In this document: positions 49,291 to 58,356 of the stretch, piece by piece | Layout of the letters: each line of letters opens with the position of its first letter | Position numbering within the stretch: the first letter of the stretch is position 1 | DNA from: Spirosoma endbachense | GTDB taxonomy: Bacteria; Bacteroidota; Bacteroidia; Cytophagales; Spirosomataceae | Reading direction: 5' to 3' | Length of the DNA: 64,000 nt | Assembly: GCF_010233585.1 (NCBI RefSeq) | Contig: NZ_CP045997.1 | Coordinates: 6,623,018-6,687,017 of the forward strand | Made by a program: the position numbers and the translations under genes | Notes under the pieces: model-generated | The model's database searches: none | What the model was told of the DNA's origin: nothing | The model's input: only the letters and a program-made list of their open reading frames with translations

Positions 49291-51105
49291 ATGATTTCGA
49301 CAGAACCAAAAGCTTCCATTAAAGGTGGCGAATTTCTGATCAAAGAAACTGAAGCGGCAAACGTTTTTATTCCTGAAGAATTTACTGAAGAACAACAGAT
49401 GATTGCCGCCAGTAGTCGCGAATTTCTGGAACGCGAAATCTGGCCTCGCCTGAATGATATTGATAATGCCAAGTCGCCCGAACTGATTTCATCCCTGATG
49501 GACAAGGCGGGTGAACTGGGATTACTCGGAACATCCGTACCTGAAGAGTTTGGTGGTTTTGGCATGAACTTCAACACATCCATGCTGGTAGCTGAAGTGA
49601 CGGGAGCAGGTCATTCGTTTTCGGTCGCGTTATCAGCCCACACCGGCATTGGCACCCTGCCGATCGTTTATTACGGCAACGACGATCAAAAATCGAAGTA
49701 TTTACCCAAACTGGCAACGGGCGAATGGAAAGCGGCTTACTGCCTGACAGAACCAGACTCAGGCTCGGACGCCAATTCGGGTAAAATGAAAGCTACGCTG
49801 ACCGAAGACGGTAAATTCTACGTGCTGAACGGTCAGAAAATGTGGATTACCAACGGAGGTTTTGCGGATCTGTACATTGTTTTCGCCAAAATAGACGATG
49901 GTAGTGGCCAGGCCGATAAAAACCTGTCAGCGTTTATTGTCGAGCGCACCTATGAAGGCATTACGATGAATGAATCGGAGCACAAGATGGGTATTAAAGG
50001 TTCTGACACACGTCAGATCTTCTTCAACGACGTGAAAGTGCCCGTTGAAAACCTGCTATCTGAACGCGGTAACGGTTTCAAAATCGCCGTAAATATTCTG
50101 AATATTGGTCGGATTAAACTGGGAATTGCTGCCGTTGGTGGTTCAAAAGAGGTCATTAATCACGCCATTCGATACGCAAACGAACGTAAGCAATTCAAAA
50201 CGCCAATTTCGCAGTTTGGTGCTATTAAGCACAAATTGGCCGAAATGGCACTAAAAGTATACGCTTCCGAGACAGCCAGTTATCGTGCCGGGCAGAATAT
50301 CGATGACCTGATTGAAGATTTCAAAAGCCAGGGTCTGGAAGATGGTCCGGCTAAGCTGAAAGCTCTGGAACAATTTGCGATCGAATGTGCCATCATGAAA
50401 GTACACGGCTCCGAAGTGCTCGACTACGTTGTCGATGAAGGGGTACAGGTATATGGTGGGATGGGCTATTCAGCCGATGCGCCCATGGATCGCTCGTATC
50501 GCGATGCTCGTATCAATCGCATCTTTGAAGGAACCAACGAGATTAACCGGATGCTGGTTGTTGACATGCTCTTAAAGCGTGCCATGAAAGGTGAGCTTGA
50601 TTTGATGGGGCCAGCAATGGCGGTGGCTAAAGAGATCATGTCTATTCCGGATTTCAACTCGGAGGAAGAAGAAGGACTTTTCGTTGCCGAGAAAAAAGTG
50701 CTTCGAAATCTGAAGAAAGCAGCCCTTATGGTAGCCGGTGCCGCCGTACAGAAATTCATGATGAACCTGTCGAACGAACAGGAAATTCTGATGAACGTTG
50801 CCGATATGGCCATCGAAATTTATGTGGCCGAATCAGTACTGCTCCGCGTTGAAAAGCTCATTGGCATCAAAGGTGAAGATGCTGTTACCTTACAAAAGCA
50901 AATGGCAACGGTCTATTTGCACGAAGCCGTCGAGAAAGTAAATAATGCCGGACGGGCAGCGATCACTTCATTTGCTGAAGGCGATGAACTACGTGGCATG
51001 CTGATGGGATTGAAACGGTTCACTAAAATTGAGCCGATGAACCTCAAGGATGCCCGCCGTCAGATTGCCGATGCGATCATTGCCGAGAACAAATATATTT
51101 TCTGA
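49291..51105 (+). CDS. Acyl-CoA dehydrogenase family protein with C-terminal extension
   Basis: A 604-residue flavoprotein. The core dehydrogenase region covers about residues 25-420: YCLTEPDSGSDANSGK and WITNGGFADLYIVFAK (FAD/substrate), the KMGIKGSDTRQIFFNDVKVP block, IAVNILNIGRIKLGIAAVG, and VQVYGGMGYSADAPMDRSYRDARINRIFEGTNEINRM, whose Glu in FEGTNEI is the usual catalytic position. About 180 further residues, mostly helical, follow, as in VLCAD/ACAD9-type enzymes. It should oxidise acyl-CoA to trans-2-enoyl-CoA. Two operator-like palindromes lie in its upstream region. Confidence 0.92.
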   Translation: MISTEPKASIKGGEFLIKETEAANVFIPEEFTEEQQMIAASSREFLEREIWPRLNDIDNAKSPELISSLMDKAGELGLLGTSVPEEFGGFGMNFNTSMLVAEVTGAGHSFSVALSAHTGIGTLPIVYYGNDDQKSKYLPKLATGEWKAAYCLTEPDSGSDANSGKMKATLTEDGKFYVLNGQKMWITNGGFADLYIVFAKIDDGSGQADKNLSAFIVERTYEGITMNESEHKMGIKGSDTRQIFFNDVKVPVENLLSERGNGFKIAVNILNIGRIKLGIAAVGGSKEVINHAIRYANERKQFKTPISQFGAIKHKLAEMALKVYASETASYRAGQNIDDLIEDFKSQGLEDGPAKLKALEQFAIECAIMKVHGSEVLDYVVDEGVQVYGGMGYSADAPMDRSYRDARINRIFEGTNEINRMLVVDMLLKRAMKGELDLMGPAMAVAKEIMSIPDFNSEEEEGLFVAEKKVLRNLKKAALMVAGAAVQKFMMNLSNEQEILMNVADMAIEIYVAESVLLRVEKLIGIKGEDAVTLQKQMATVYLHEAVEKVNNAGRAAITSFAEGDELRGMLMGLKRFTKIEPMNLKDARRQIADAIIAENKYIF

Positions 51106-51135
51106 TCGGGAAACCAACCGTTAGGTTTGATAGAT

Positions 51136-51170
51136 AAAGAACCTCACTTCGAAATAAGTGAGGTTCTTTT
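51136..51170 (+). terminator. Intrinsic terminator after the acyl-CoA dehydrogenase gene
   Basis: AAAGAACCTCACTT (51136-51149) pairs with AAGTGAGGTTCTTT (51156-51169), with a 6-nt loop and T-run TTTTG after it. Confidence 0.88.
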
Positions 51171-51232
51171 GTTTAGGTAGATAACTTTCGGGGGTGTCTT
51201 TTCTAATTGAGTTACCTAAAATCAACTCAATT

Positions 51233-52357
51233 ATGCTACCAACCTCCCTTTCGCGTAGAAACTTCCTGGCGGGCCTCGGCGCATCGGCTCTCGCACTACC
51301 CGCTCTGACTGATGTGTTCGGCAATCCGATTCAGTCTGATTCACCAAATCAGGGTAGAAAATTAGGCATTGCCTTAGTTGGGCTGGGGTATTATAGCAAA
51401 AATCTATTGGCACCGGCACTGCAGCAAACCCAGAATTGTCGGCTGGCAGGTATTGTGACAGGCACTCCCGCAAAAGCCGAAGAATGGAAACAGAAGTACA
51501 ATATTCCGCAAGCGAATATATACGACTACAAGACCTTCGATCGCATCGCCGATAATAAAGACATCGATGTCGTTTACGTTGTTCTGCCTAACTCGATGCA
51601 CGAGGAATTTGTTGTTCGGGCAGCTCAGGCGGGCAAACACGTCATCTGTGAAAAACCGATGGCCATCACGCCCAAAGCATGCCAGAATATGATTGATGCC
51701 TGTAAAAAGGCAAATAAGCAATTGGCTATTGGCTATCGACTTCATTATGAACCATTTACAAAAGAAGTGATGCGACTTGGCCAGGAGAAAGTTTTTGGTC
51801 CTGTTAAATTCGTGGAAAGTAGCGACGGCTTTCGGAGTGGTGACCCCAATCAATGGCGTCTGAAGAAAAGCATGGCTGGGGGTGGTCCACTGATGGATGT
51901 AGGCATCTATGCAATACAAGGAGCGCGCTACGTAACGGGCGAGGAACCGATTTCGGTAACAGCACAGTTTGCGCCGAAGACGGATCCACAAAAGTTTAAG
52001 GATGTTGAAGAAGCAATGTTCTGGCAGTTTCAATTTCCCAGTGGTGCAATGTCTAATTCGACAACCAGCTATGCAGCTGGTGTGGAACGGCTTTACGCTT
52101 CCTGCGAAAAAGGATGGTTTGAATTAGCCCCTGCGTTTGGTTACGGACCACTCAAAGGCCGCACCAGTAAAGGCCCTATTGAGCAACCCGTTGTCAATCA
52201 TCAGGCTACGCATATGGACGGCGTGTGTAAAGATTTGCTGGATGGAAAAAACCTACCCGATCACATTACTGGTGAAGAGGGACTTCGTGATGTAAAGCTC
52301 TTGCAGGCAATTTATCAGGCAGCCGAAACTGGCAAAAAAATTCAATTAAAATCCTAG
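51233..52357 (+). CDS. Tat-exported Gfo/Idh/MocA family oxidoreductase
   Basis: A 374-residue protein from the ATG at 51233 (the frame opens at a GTG at 51194, but the Tat signal fixes the start). SRRNFLAGLGASALALPAL is a twin-arginine signal, so the folded enzyme is exported. The Rossmann part has GLGYYSKNLLAPAL and VVYVVLPNSMHEEFVVRAAQAGKHVICEKPMAI (EKP motif), and the C-terminal alpha/beta domain has GPLMDVGIYAIQGARYVTGEEP, the sugar-binding side. It resembles glucose-fructose oxidoreductase and other secreted sugar dehydrogenases that keep NADP bound. The substrate is unknown. It is followed by a terminator shared with the convergent anmK gene. Confidence 0.88.
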   Translation: MLPTSLSRRNFLAGLGASALALPALTDVFGNPIQSDSPNQGRKLGIALVGLGYYSKNLLAPALQQTQNCRLAGIVTGTPAKAEEWKQKYNIPQANIYDYKTFDRIADNKDIDVVYVVLPNSMHEEFVVRAAQAGKHVICEKPMAITPKACQNMIDACKKANKQLAIGYRLHYEPFTKEVMRLGQEKVFGPVKFVESSDGFRSGDPNQWRLKKSMAGGGPLMDVGIYAIQGARYVTGEEPISVTAQFAPKTDPQKFKDVEEAMFWQFQFPSGAMSNSTTSYAAGVERLYASCEKGWFELAPAFGYGPLKGRTSKGPIEQPVVNHQATHMDGVCKDLLDGKNLPDHITGEEGLRDVKLLQAIYQAAETGKKIQLKS

Positions 52358-52380
52358 AAACCAACTTATTAATCAATAAA

Positions 52381-52435
52381 CATCAAATCTATCAACAAGG
52401 CCTGAGTAAAAACGGCCTTGTTGATAGATTTGATG
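52381..52435. terminator. Bidirectional terminator with 22-bp perfect arms
   Basis: The arms 52381-52402 and 52414-52435 are perfect complements (core ATCAACAAGGCC), with an 11-nt loop. It lies between the convergent oxidoreductase and anmK genes. A further short hairpin, TGTCGGTTT (52547-52555) with AAACCGACA (52560-52568), lies closer to the anmK end and has no T-run. Confidence 0.85.
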
Positions 52436-52589
52436 CAAAATGGGGACACCGTGACGCGGTTATCCAGTGATTTTCCGTCAGGACCGGATCAATATGAAAA
52501 TAGCTGCACCACGGTGGATTCGTATTGCCCGTTTTCGTCATCGCTGTGTCGGTTTTTAGAAACCGACATCACCACTCAGACAGACGAAT

Positions 52590-53783
52590 TCACCTCGGGA
52601 AGCTCACCTTGCCCATCGATATGGTTGGCACGCCCTGCCGGTCGCCAAATGATGTTGTACCCCCAGCAAGGCTCTCATTCGCCAATACAGCAAACAACAC
52701 GGCTTCTTTAGCGTCGCCATTGATGCCTAGCTCATTAGTCGAGCCGAATAGGCAACCCGGCAATAACTTTTGGATCGCGCCGGTTAGTATCGGGTTATGC
52801 ATACCGCCACCACTCATATAGATGTGCGTTTCGTCTTCGTGTATAACGCGCCGGATGGCGCTGGCAATCGTATTGGCACTAAACTGAACAAGTGTCGCCA
52901 TCAGGTCGGCAGCTGACAGATCAGACGTCTGACTTCTTGCCTGTGCTTCTTCCACGTAAGCAACATTGAAGACTTCCGGGCCAGTGGTTTTAGGAAAAGG
53001 CGCGTCGAAAAACGGATTATTTTTGAGCGAATCGAGTAAAGCGTCGTTCACCTGACCGCTGGCAGCAAGCTGACCATCTTCATCGTATGGATTATTCAAC
53101 AATCGTCGGGCGTAGGCATCCAGAAGCGTATTACCAGGCCCTGTATCGGTCGTGAATACTTTACTGGCATCTTCATCAGCAGGTAGGTAGGTAAAATTGG
53201 CAATACCGCCCATGTTGAGCAGGATTCGGTTCTCACCCTTTTTAGAGAACATAAAATAATCGCCGTAAACAGCCAATGGCGCCCCTTCGCCCCCCATCGC
53301 TACGTGCTTCTGTCGAAAATCGCTGAATGTAATAATACCCGTAGTGGCCGCTATATGATCTCCATCACCGATCTGAAGCGTGGCATTGGGAAACGAATCG
53401 TGCCGGTGCTGACTTTTGGGGGCATGATAAACTGTTTGGCCATGACTGGCGACAATATCGACAGCATCTGGTTCAATTTCCCACTCGTGCAGACAATCAA
53501 GAATCATTCGACCATGGAGCCGACCGATATAAGGGTTCAATAAACACAACCGCTCGAAGTCAATTTCACGTTTGGCAAAGATGGTACGAATCTCCTCTTT
53601 GAAATCGTCGTTATAGGATACCGTCGTAAAGCGGTCGAGCACAACAGCCGTAGCGGGCCCACTACCTGAAATTCGGCACAGAGCAACATCGAGTCCGTCG
53701 AGCGAAGTACCAGACATTAAACCAATAATCCAACGTTCAGGTTTTGTAGCAATATCATAGAGATGTTGAATCTGCGGGTTCAT
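52590..53783 (-). CDS. anmK: Anhydro-N-acetylmuramic acid kinase
   Basis: A 397-residue sugar kinase of the ASKHA fold. The signature GLMSGTSLDGLDVAL is near the start; VDIVASHGQTVYH, the FSDFRQKHVAMGGEGAPLA and ILLNMGGIANFTYLP blocks, DTGPGNTLLDAYAR, and the late IYMSGGGMHNP are all present. It converts 1,6-anhydro-MurNAc from cell-wall turnover to MurNAc-6-phosphate. The usual length is about 370-400. It is divergent from the fructosamine-kinase-like gene, with a palindrome between the two starts. Confidence 0.95.
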   Translation of the reverse strand: MNPQIQHLYDIATKPERWIIGLMSGTSLDGLDVALCRISGSGPATAVVLDRFTTVSYNDDFKEEIRTIFAKREIDFERLCLLNPYIGRLHGRMILDCLHEWEIEPDAVDIVASHGQTVYHAPKSQHRHDSFPNATLQIGDGDHIAATTGIITFSDFRQKHVAMGGEGAPLAVYGDYFMFSKKGENRILLNMGGIANFTYLPADEDASKVFTTDTGPGNTLLDAYARRLLNNPYDEDGQLAASGQVNDALLDSLKNNPFFDAPFPKTTGPEVFNVAYVEEAQARSQTSDLSAADLMATLVQFSANTIASAIRRVIHEDETHIYMSGGGMHNPILTGAIQKLLPGCLFGSTNELGINGDAKEAVLFAVLANESLAGGTTSFGDRQGVPTISMGKVSFPR

Positions 53784-53828
53784 ACAGGTTTGTGATTTAT
53801 AATCAATAGTTTATAGTTGTAATTGCCC

Positions 53829-53875
53829 GGATTCAGTAGCGTATCCGTTTTTTTTACTGATACGCTACTGAATCC
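53829..53875. repeat. 17-bp perfect inverted repeat in the anmK / kinase divergent region
   Basis: GGATTCAGTAGCGTATC (53829-53845) pairs perfectly with GATACGCTACTGAATCC (53859-53875), around the loop CGTTTTTTTTACT. It lies between two divergent starts, so it cannot be a simple terminator of either gene. Because of the symmetry, both strands read the peptide words FSSVSV and TDTLLNP in this region. Confidence 0.8.
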
Positions 53876-53906
53876 TGAAACCATTAACCGGAAACCGAAA
53901 GTAAGC

Positions 53907-54788
53907 ATGAATTTCTGGGGTGACGAACAATTTTCCTTTTTTGAAAGCATTCTGTTTTCGGCGTTGGGCCAACCGGTAGAGGTCATAGAAACCCAATTTT
54001 TGTCGGGGGGTGATATCAATACAGCTGCGCAGGTATTTTCTTCGGAAGGTGTTTTTTTCATTAAATGGAATCATACCGACCAGCATGATATGTTCGAGAC
54101 TGAAGCCCGTGGCCTGGATTTGCTCCGCCAAACTGACGCCCTGCACATACCGCAGGTTATTGGGTATGGTCAACAGCTCGATAAATCCTACCTAATTCTC
54201 GAATACATCGATCCAGGCTCACCCGCTAACAATTACTGGGAATCGCTGGGTCAGGCATTGGCGGTGATGCATTCCCATACCCAGACCAAATTCGGCTTAA
54301 ATTTCAGTAACTACATTGGCTCATTACCCCAGACTAACACACTTACGGCTAATGGGGCAGATTTCTTTTTCGAACAACGACTGCTGCCACAGGCCGGTCT
54401 GGCGTTGTATAAAGGCTTACTATCAAAAACGGCCTATGACGCTCTATTTCGATTGCAGGCTCGTTTGCCCGAATTAATTCCTAATGAGCGCCCAGCTCTC
54501 CTTCACGGCGATCTGTGGTCGGGTAATGTTATGGTGACCGAGACGGGTCAACCTGCTTTGATTGACCCATCGGTCTACTATGGTTTCCGCGAGGCCGAGT
54601 TGGCTTTTACTAAATTATTTGGCGGATTTGCCCAACGTTTCTACGAAGCCTACGACGAGGCTTTCCCACTTCTGGACGGCTTCAATGACCGGGTGGCTAT
54701 CTATAATCTTTATCCTTTGCTGGTCCATGTGAATCTGTTTGGCTCCGGATACGTTAGCGGTGTGGAGCGTGTGTTAAATCAGTTTTAA
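53907..54788 (+). CDS. Fructosamine/ketosamine-3-kinase family protein
   Basis: A 293-residue protein from the ATG at 53907 (the open frame back to 53823 runs through the palindrome and is rejected). It has an APH-like kinase fold: a nucleotide-binding part (VFFIKWNHTDQHDMFETEARGLDLL) and the catalytic motif LLHGDLWSGNVMV with ALIDPSVYYGFREAE. These are the signatures of fructosamine-3-kinase relatives, which phosphorylate Amadori products so that they detach from glycated proteins. Alternatively it is an uncharacterised phosphotransferase. The gap to the helicase is about 118 bp. Confidence 0.9.
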   Translation: MNFWGDEQFSFFESILFSALGQPVEVIETQFLSGGDINTAAQVFSSEGVFFIKWNHTDQHDMFETEARGLDLLRQTDALHIPQVIGYGQQLDKSYLILEYIDPGSPANNYWESLGQALAVMHSHTQTKFGLNFSNYIGSLPQTNTLTANGADFFFEQRLLPQAGLALYKGLLSKTAYDALFRLQARLPELIPNERPALLHGDLWSGNVMVTETGQPALIDPSVYYGFREAELAFTKLFGGFAQRFYEAYDEAFPLLDGFNDRVAIYNLYPLLVHVNLFGSGYVSGVERVLNQF

Positions 54789-54906
54789 GCGTACTCAATT
54801 GCATGTCTCCGCACCAGCGGCCTCTAGGCGCTGGTTAACAACACCGTCGTCATTTACTAGTTTGACGATCATAACACCGATAGCACCTTGCTGTTGGCTA
54901 TACTAC

Positions 54907-56322
54907 ATGGAAATTACGTCTTTCGAGCAATTTGAGCTTAACCGACAGTTGCTCAATGCGATTGCCGACCTCGGTTATACAGAACCAACACCCATTCAGC
55001 AGAAGACCATTCCGCTGAGTTTAGGCAATCATGATGTATTGGGCATTGCGCAGACAGGTACCGGCAAAACAGCCGCTTACCTGTTACCTCTGCTCATGAA
55101 AATAAAATATGCACAAGGTACAGTCCCGCGTGCGCTCATTCTGGCCCCTACCCGCGAACTCGTGATGCAGATCAACGAAGCAGTAAGCGAATTGGGAAAG
55201 TACACCGACTTGCGGCACCTTGCCTTGTACGGCGGGCTTGGCCCTAAAACCCAGATTGAGACCCTTCGCAAAGGCGTCGATTTGCTGGTAGCAACTCCTG
55301 GTCGCTTTATGGACCTGTATCGGATGGGTGAAATTGTCACGAAAGACATTCGGACAATGATTCTCGATGAAGCCGACAAGATGATGGATATGGGCTTTAT
55401 GCCCCAAATTCGATCCATTCTCGAAGTGATACCAACAAAGCGCCAGAACCTGTTATTTTCAGCTACATTCGGCGGGCGTGTAGAACGGCTTTCGTCTGAA
55501 TTTCTGGAAGCACCCATCAAGATAGAAGTAACTCCTCAAGCTTCAACGGCCGAAATGGTGAATCAGGTACTCTATGAAGTACCAAACTTCCGGACGAAGA
55601 TCAATCTGCTTGATTATCTGATCAGTAAAGATGCTTTTCAACGGGTTATCATCTTCGCCCGCTCAAAAACTACCGCTGAAAATATTTATAAGTTTCTGGC
55701 ACGGAAAGTGGTCGAGACTGATAAGATTCGGGTCATTCACGCCAATAAGGGCCAGAATACGCGAATTAATTCGATGGAGGCCTTTAAAGAAGGAAACATT
55801 CAGGTGCTGGTTGCCACGGATGTGGCTTCAAGGGGCATTGATGTAATCGAAGTAAGTCACGTTATCAATTTCGATGTTCCACTTATTTACGAAGATTACG
55901 TTCACCGAATTGGACGAACCGGGCGCGCGAATCATACCGGTGAGGCTATCACATTTATGACAATTGCGGAGGAATATCACATACAGAAGATCGAAAAGAT
56001 CATTCGTATGACCATTCCCCGGCAACCCTTACCCGGTCTGGTTGAGGTTGTTGAAACGCCTTTCGATGAACAGCAGGCCATGTTGCGCGAAATTGACGAG
56101 CAACGCCGGAAAGAAGATCCAACCTTTTTGGGCGCCTTCCACGAAAAAAAAGGGAAAAATACGCCTAGCGGGAAAGACCGATTAAAAGCAAAATCTAAAA
56201 TGACGGGTGCCAAGAAACCCGCATCACGAGCCGCAGGGCCACGTTCTGGTGGAGCAGTACGTAAATCAGGAGGAGCAACGGGTGGAACAAAACGGCCAGG
56301 GGCACGGGGAGGCCGTCGGTAG
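54907..56322 (+). CDS. DEAD-box RNA helicase
   Basis: A 471-residue ATP-dependent RNA helicase from the ATG at 54907; the open frame to 54799 is not family-like. Motifs in order: Q motif TPIQQ (about 28-32), AQTGTGKT (48-55), PTREL, TPGRF, DEAD (155-158), SAT (186-188), then the second domain with RVIIFARSKTTAENIYKFL, VLVATDVASRGIDV and HRIGRTGR. The C-terminal 60 residues are Lys-, Arg- and Gly-rich (SRAAGPRSGGAVRKSGG), a flexible RNA-binding tail. It unwinds RNA in ribosome assembly or decay; the specific role is not visible. It resembles the RhlE group. Confidence 0.93.
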   Translation: MEITSFEQFELNRQLLNAIADLGYTEPTPIQQKTIPLSLGNHDVLGIAQTGTGKTAAYLLPLLMKIKYAQGTVPRALILAPTRELVMQINEAVSELGKYTDLRHLALYGGLGPKTQIETLRKGVDLLVATPGRFMDLYRMGEIVTKDIRTMILDEADKMMDMGFMPQIRSILEVIPTKRQNLLFSATFGGRVERLSSEFLEAPIKIEVTPQASTAEMVNQVLYEVPNFRTKINLLDYLISKDAFQRVIIFARSKTTAENIYKFLARKVVETDKIRVIHANKGQNTRINSMEAFKEGNIQVLVATDVASRGIDVIEVSHVINFDVPLIYEDYVHRIGRTGRANHTGEAITFMTIAEEYHIQKIEKIIRMTIPRQPLPGLVEVVETPFDEQQAMLREIDEQRRKEDPTFLGAFHEKKGKNTPSGKDRLKAKSKMTGAKKPASRAAGPRSGGAVRKSGGATGGTKRPGARGGRR

Positions 56323-56391
56323 TATCAAAACAATGTACTAACTTGGATTCCCCATTCGTTTTACCGTAATACCAGCAGTGTGTAAGTTAGT

Positions 56392-57195
56392 ATGAACGTC
56401 CGGATGAATCTGGTGCAGTGGAGTTTGGTAATGGTGCCATTTATATCGTTGGCCCAGCCCAAACAGCTTATAACGTCGGCGCGGCCAAATACTGCCCGTA
56501 CGGTAAGCAGCACAGCAACTGTAACTGAACGGCAGCATCCAAAAGCTGAAATTACTACGGATAATGCCACGTCAGAAGCAGCTGGCGATGTGAATACGTT
56601 GCCTCTTTTCGGCGAACGGGCTAAAACAGCCGTGCAGATCGATCAGGAAATTCACTTTCTGAACGATTGTGACCGAAATTTTGCCAGTCGGTCTGAGGCC
56701 AGTGATTTTTTTGCTGCCCGTGGCTGGGACTACATCACCAGTGGTCAATTGGATACGGCTGCCCATCGCTTCAATTTGTCCTGGCTGCTCAACGACCGAA
56801 ATGCGGATGCCTATTGGGGGCTGGGTGTCGTTTGCTACCAGAAAGAAAATCTCACCGATGCCATTCGAATGCTTAAGAAAGGCTTAGCTGTAGAAGATAC
56901 GAATACCGTGCTGATGACCGATCTGGCAACTGTGCAGATTAAACAGTTCCAGGAAAAAGCCGAACAGGATGTTCTGATCGAAGCCGAACAGAATCTGCAA
57001 AAGTCACTGGCGATCGGGCCAGCCAATGCGGTATCTTTCCAGAAGCTTTCTTTAGTGAACTTCCTGAAAGCCGATTACGAAAAGGCCTGGGAGTATTTTC
57101 ATCAGGCCCGTAGCCTGGATCTTTCCGTGCTGGATCTTAATTTTTTAAACGAACTGCTTGCCAAACGCCCCGACCCCAAAGGCGTATTTAAGTAA
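56392..57195 (+). CDS. Secreted TPR-containing hypothetical protein
   Basis: A 267-residue protein. The start at 56392 (MNVRMNLVQWSLVMVPFISLAQ) gives a signal peptide; an ATG at 56404 is also possible. After a Ser/Thr-rich linker there is a domain with TPR-like helical pairs (RGWDYITSGQLDTAAHRFNLSWLLNDRNADAYWGLGVVCYQKENLTDAIRMLKKGLAVED, and FLKADYEKAWEYFHQARSLD). It is probably periplasmic and protein-binding. It is convergent with the MORN protein gene, with only 14 bp between their stops and no terminator. Confidence 0.7.
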   Translation: MNVRMNLVQWSLVMVPFISLAQPKQLITSARPNTARTVSSTATVTERQHPKAEITTDNATSEAAGDVNTLPLFGERAKTAVQIDQEIHFLNDCDRNFASRSEASDFFAARGWDYITSGQLDTAAHRFNLSWLLNDRNADAYWGLGVVCYQKENLTDAIRMLKKGLAVEDTNTVLMTDLATVQIKQFQEKAEQDVLIEAEQNLQKSLAIGPANAVSFQKLSLVNFLKADYEKAWEYFHQARSLDLSVLDLNFLNELLAKRPDPKGVFK

Positions 57196-57209
57196 GAGCT
57201 ACCTAGCCG

Positions 57210-58241
57210 CTAATTTTCCGTTTCTTCTTCCTGGATTACTTTTTCCTTGGCACGTTCGAAGGTTACCTTTCCTTTTTCATCCCACTCGCTGATTGTATAC
57301 GGCTCAAAATCAGTATCCCACTGATCACTGGCATATTGAGTAAGCTTTTTGCGCATCCGGCGTCCACTTGGGCTAATTGGATAAAACTCCGTCCAGCGAC
57401 CCGTTTTTACACCGTTATCATATTTGCCTTCTTCAGCGAGTAACCCATTCTCGTGAAAAGCCATGTAGGTACCTTTAATTTTACCATACTCGACTGGTAT
57501 AATTTCTTTCACTTTCCTGTGAGTCGAGTCGTAAAATGTTATTCTCGACTCGGCCGGAACGCCTTTATCCCAGCGACTTTTATCGGTAAGCATAAAGTGG
57601 GAATCATATTTTTCCCACCGGCCGTCTTTCATGCCAGCGTAATAGTACCCTTCTTCTATCAAATCGCCGTTCTGGTATCGTTTATAGGGGCCATGCAATA
57701 ACAATCCAGTGCCTTCGTCCTTTATAATTGAACTCGAAACCCGGCCACTCCGCTGATAATATCGGTATACATCGCGCACATAGGGCAGTGGTTTGGCAGC
57801 ATCATTATCTTTCAGAATGTGAAACTCCTCAACAATTGTCCGATCGCCACTCCCAATTTTAGTATAGGCTTTAATCATGGTTAAGCCTTCGTATTCATTT
57901 TTCGCTACCTTTTTCTTGTCTTTTTTCTCCGACTTTAGCTTCTTTAACTGTTTTATTTTTAAGCCAAGGTCAGGCATCGCATCAGAAACCAGTGCTTCTT
58001 TATCGCCTTTGATTTTAGATAGATATTCCTCTTTCTTCTCTTTCAGCGCAGACATAGATGGCAGGCCCAGCGATGAAGTGACTGACGAAAACGACGTTCC
58101 TGACGATCCTGAAGGAGCCAGTACTGGTTTCGTAGCCGTTGTCAATGAAGCCGGTTGCGAGGTTTGAACCTGCGCAAATGATGTTCCTATTTTAAAAAAT
58201 AAGACAACAACAAGAAAACGTTTAAATAATAAAACGAACAT
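57210..58241 (-). CDS. Secreted MORN/YwqK-like repeat protein
   Basis: A 343-residue protein with a signal peptide (MFVLLFKRFLVVVLFFKIGTSFAQ), a Ser/Thr- and Lys-rich linker, and then four to five MORN-like repeats of the YwqK type (LLLHGPYKRYQNGDLIEEGYYYAGMKDGRWEKYDS, KIKGTYMAFHENGLLAEEGKYDNGVKTGRWTEFYP). YwqK proteins are called antitoxins in some pipelines, but no toxin is nearby. The repeats suggest a beta-sheet ladder that binds lipid or protein. Function unknown. It is divergent from the GDP-fucose synthase gene. Confidence 0.75.
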   Translation of the reverse strand: MFVLLFKRFLVVVLFFKIGTSFAQVQTSQPASLTTATKPVLAPSGSSGTSFSSVTSSLGLPSMSALKEKKEEYLSKIKGDKEALVSDAMPDLGLKIKQLKKLKSEKKDKKKVAKNEYEGLTMIKAYTKIGSGDRTIVEEFHILKDNDAAKPLPYVRDVYRYYQRSGRVSSSIIKDEGTGLLLHGPYKRYQNGDLIEEGYYYAGMKDGRWEKYDSHFMLTDKSRWDKGVPAESRITFYDSTHRKVKEIIPVEYGKIKGTYMAFHENGLLAEEGKYDNGVKTGRWTEFYPISPSGRRMRKKLTQYASDQWDTDFEPYTISEWDEKGKVTFERAKEKVIQEEETEN

Positions 58242-58265
58242 AATCAGGACAAACGATTGATGCCT

Positions 58266-58282
58266 TAAGTTTGTTAAGTTTG
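58266..58282 (+). promoter_or_regulatory. Two tandem -7-like boxes before GDP-fucose synthase
   Basis: TAAGTTTG occurs twice (58266-58273 and 58275-58282), each matching TAnnTTTG. No TTG box sits at 17-23 bp upstream of either, so the call is weak; both lie 75-90 bp before the GTG start. Confidence 0.35.
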
Positions 58283-58356
58283 CAACGCTTGGTTATATAG
58301 TATTATTTTGTAAATCCATTACCGGACTATCCGGCATTCGTATATAAACAAAGATC

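Noticed and set aside
53780..54061. 93-residue minus-strand ORF with FSSVSVKKTDTLLNP
   Set aside because: The peptide is a by-product of the palindrome at 53829-53875, as the same words appear on the plus strand; it also overlaps the kinase gene.
57210..58241. Toxin-antitoxin system based on the YwqK label
   Set aside because: The MORN repeats match YwqK, but no toxin-like gene is adjacent and the protein has an export signal.
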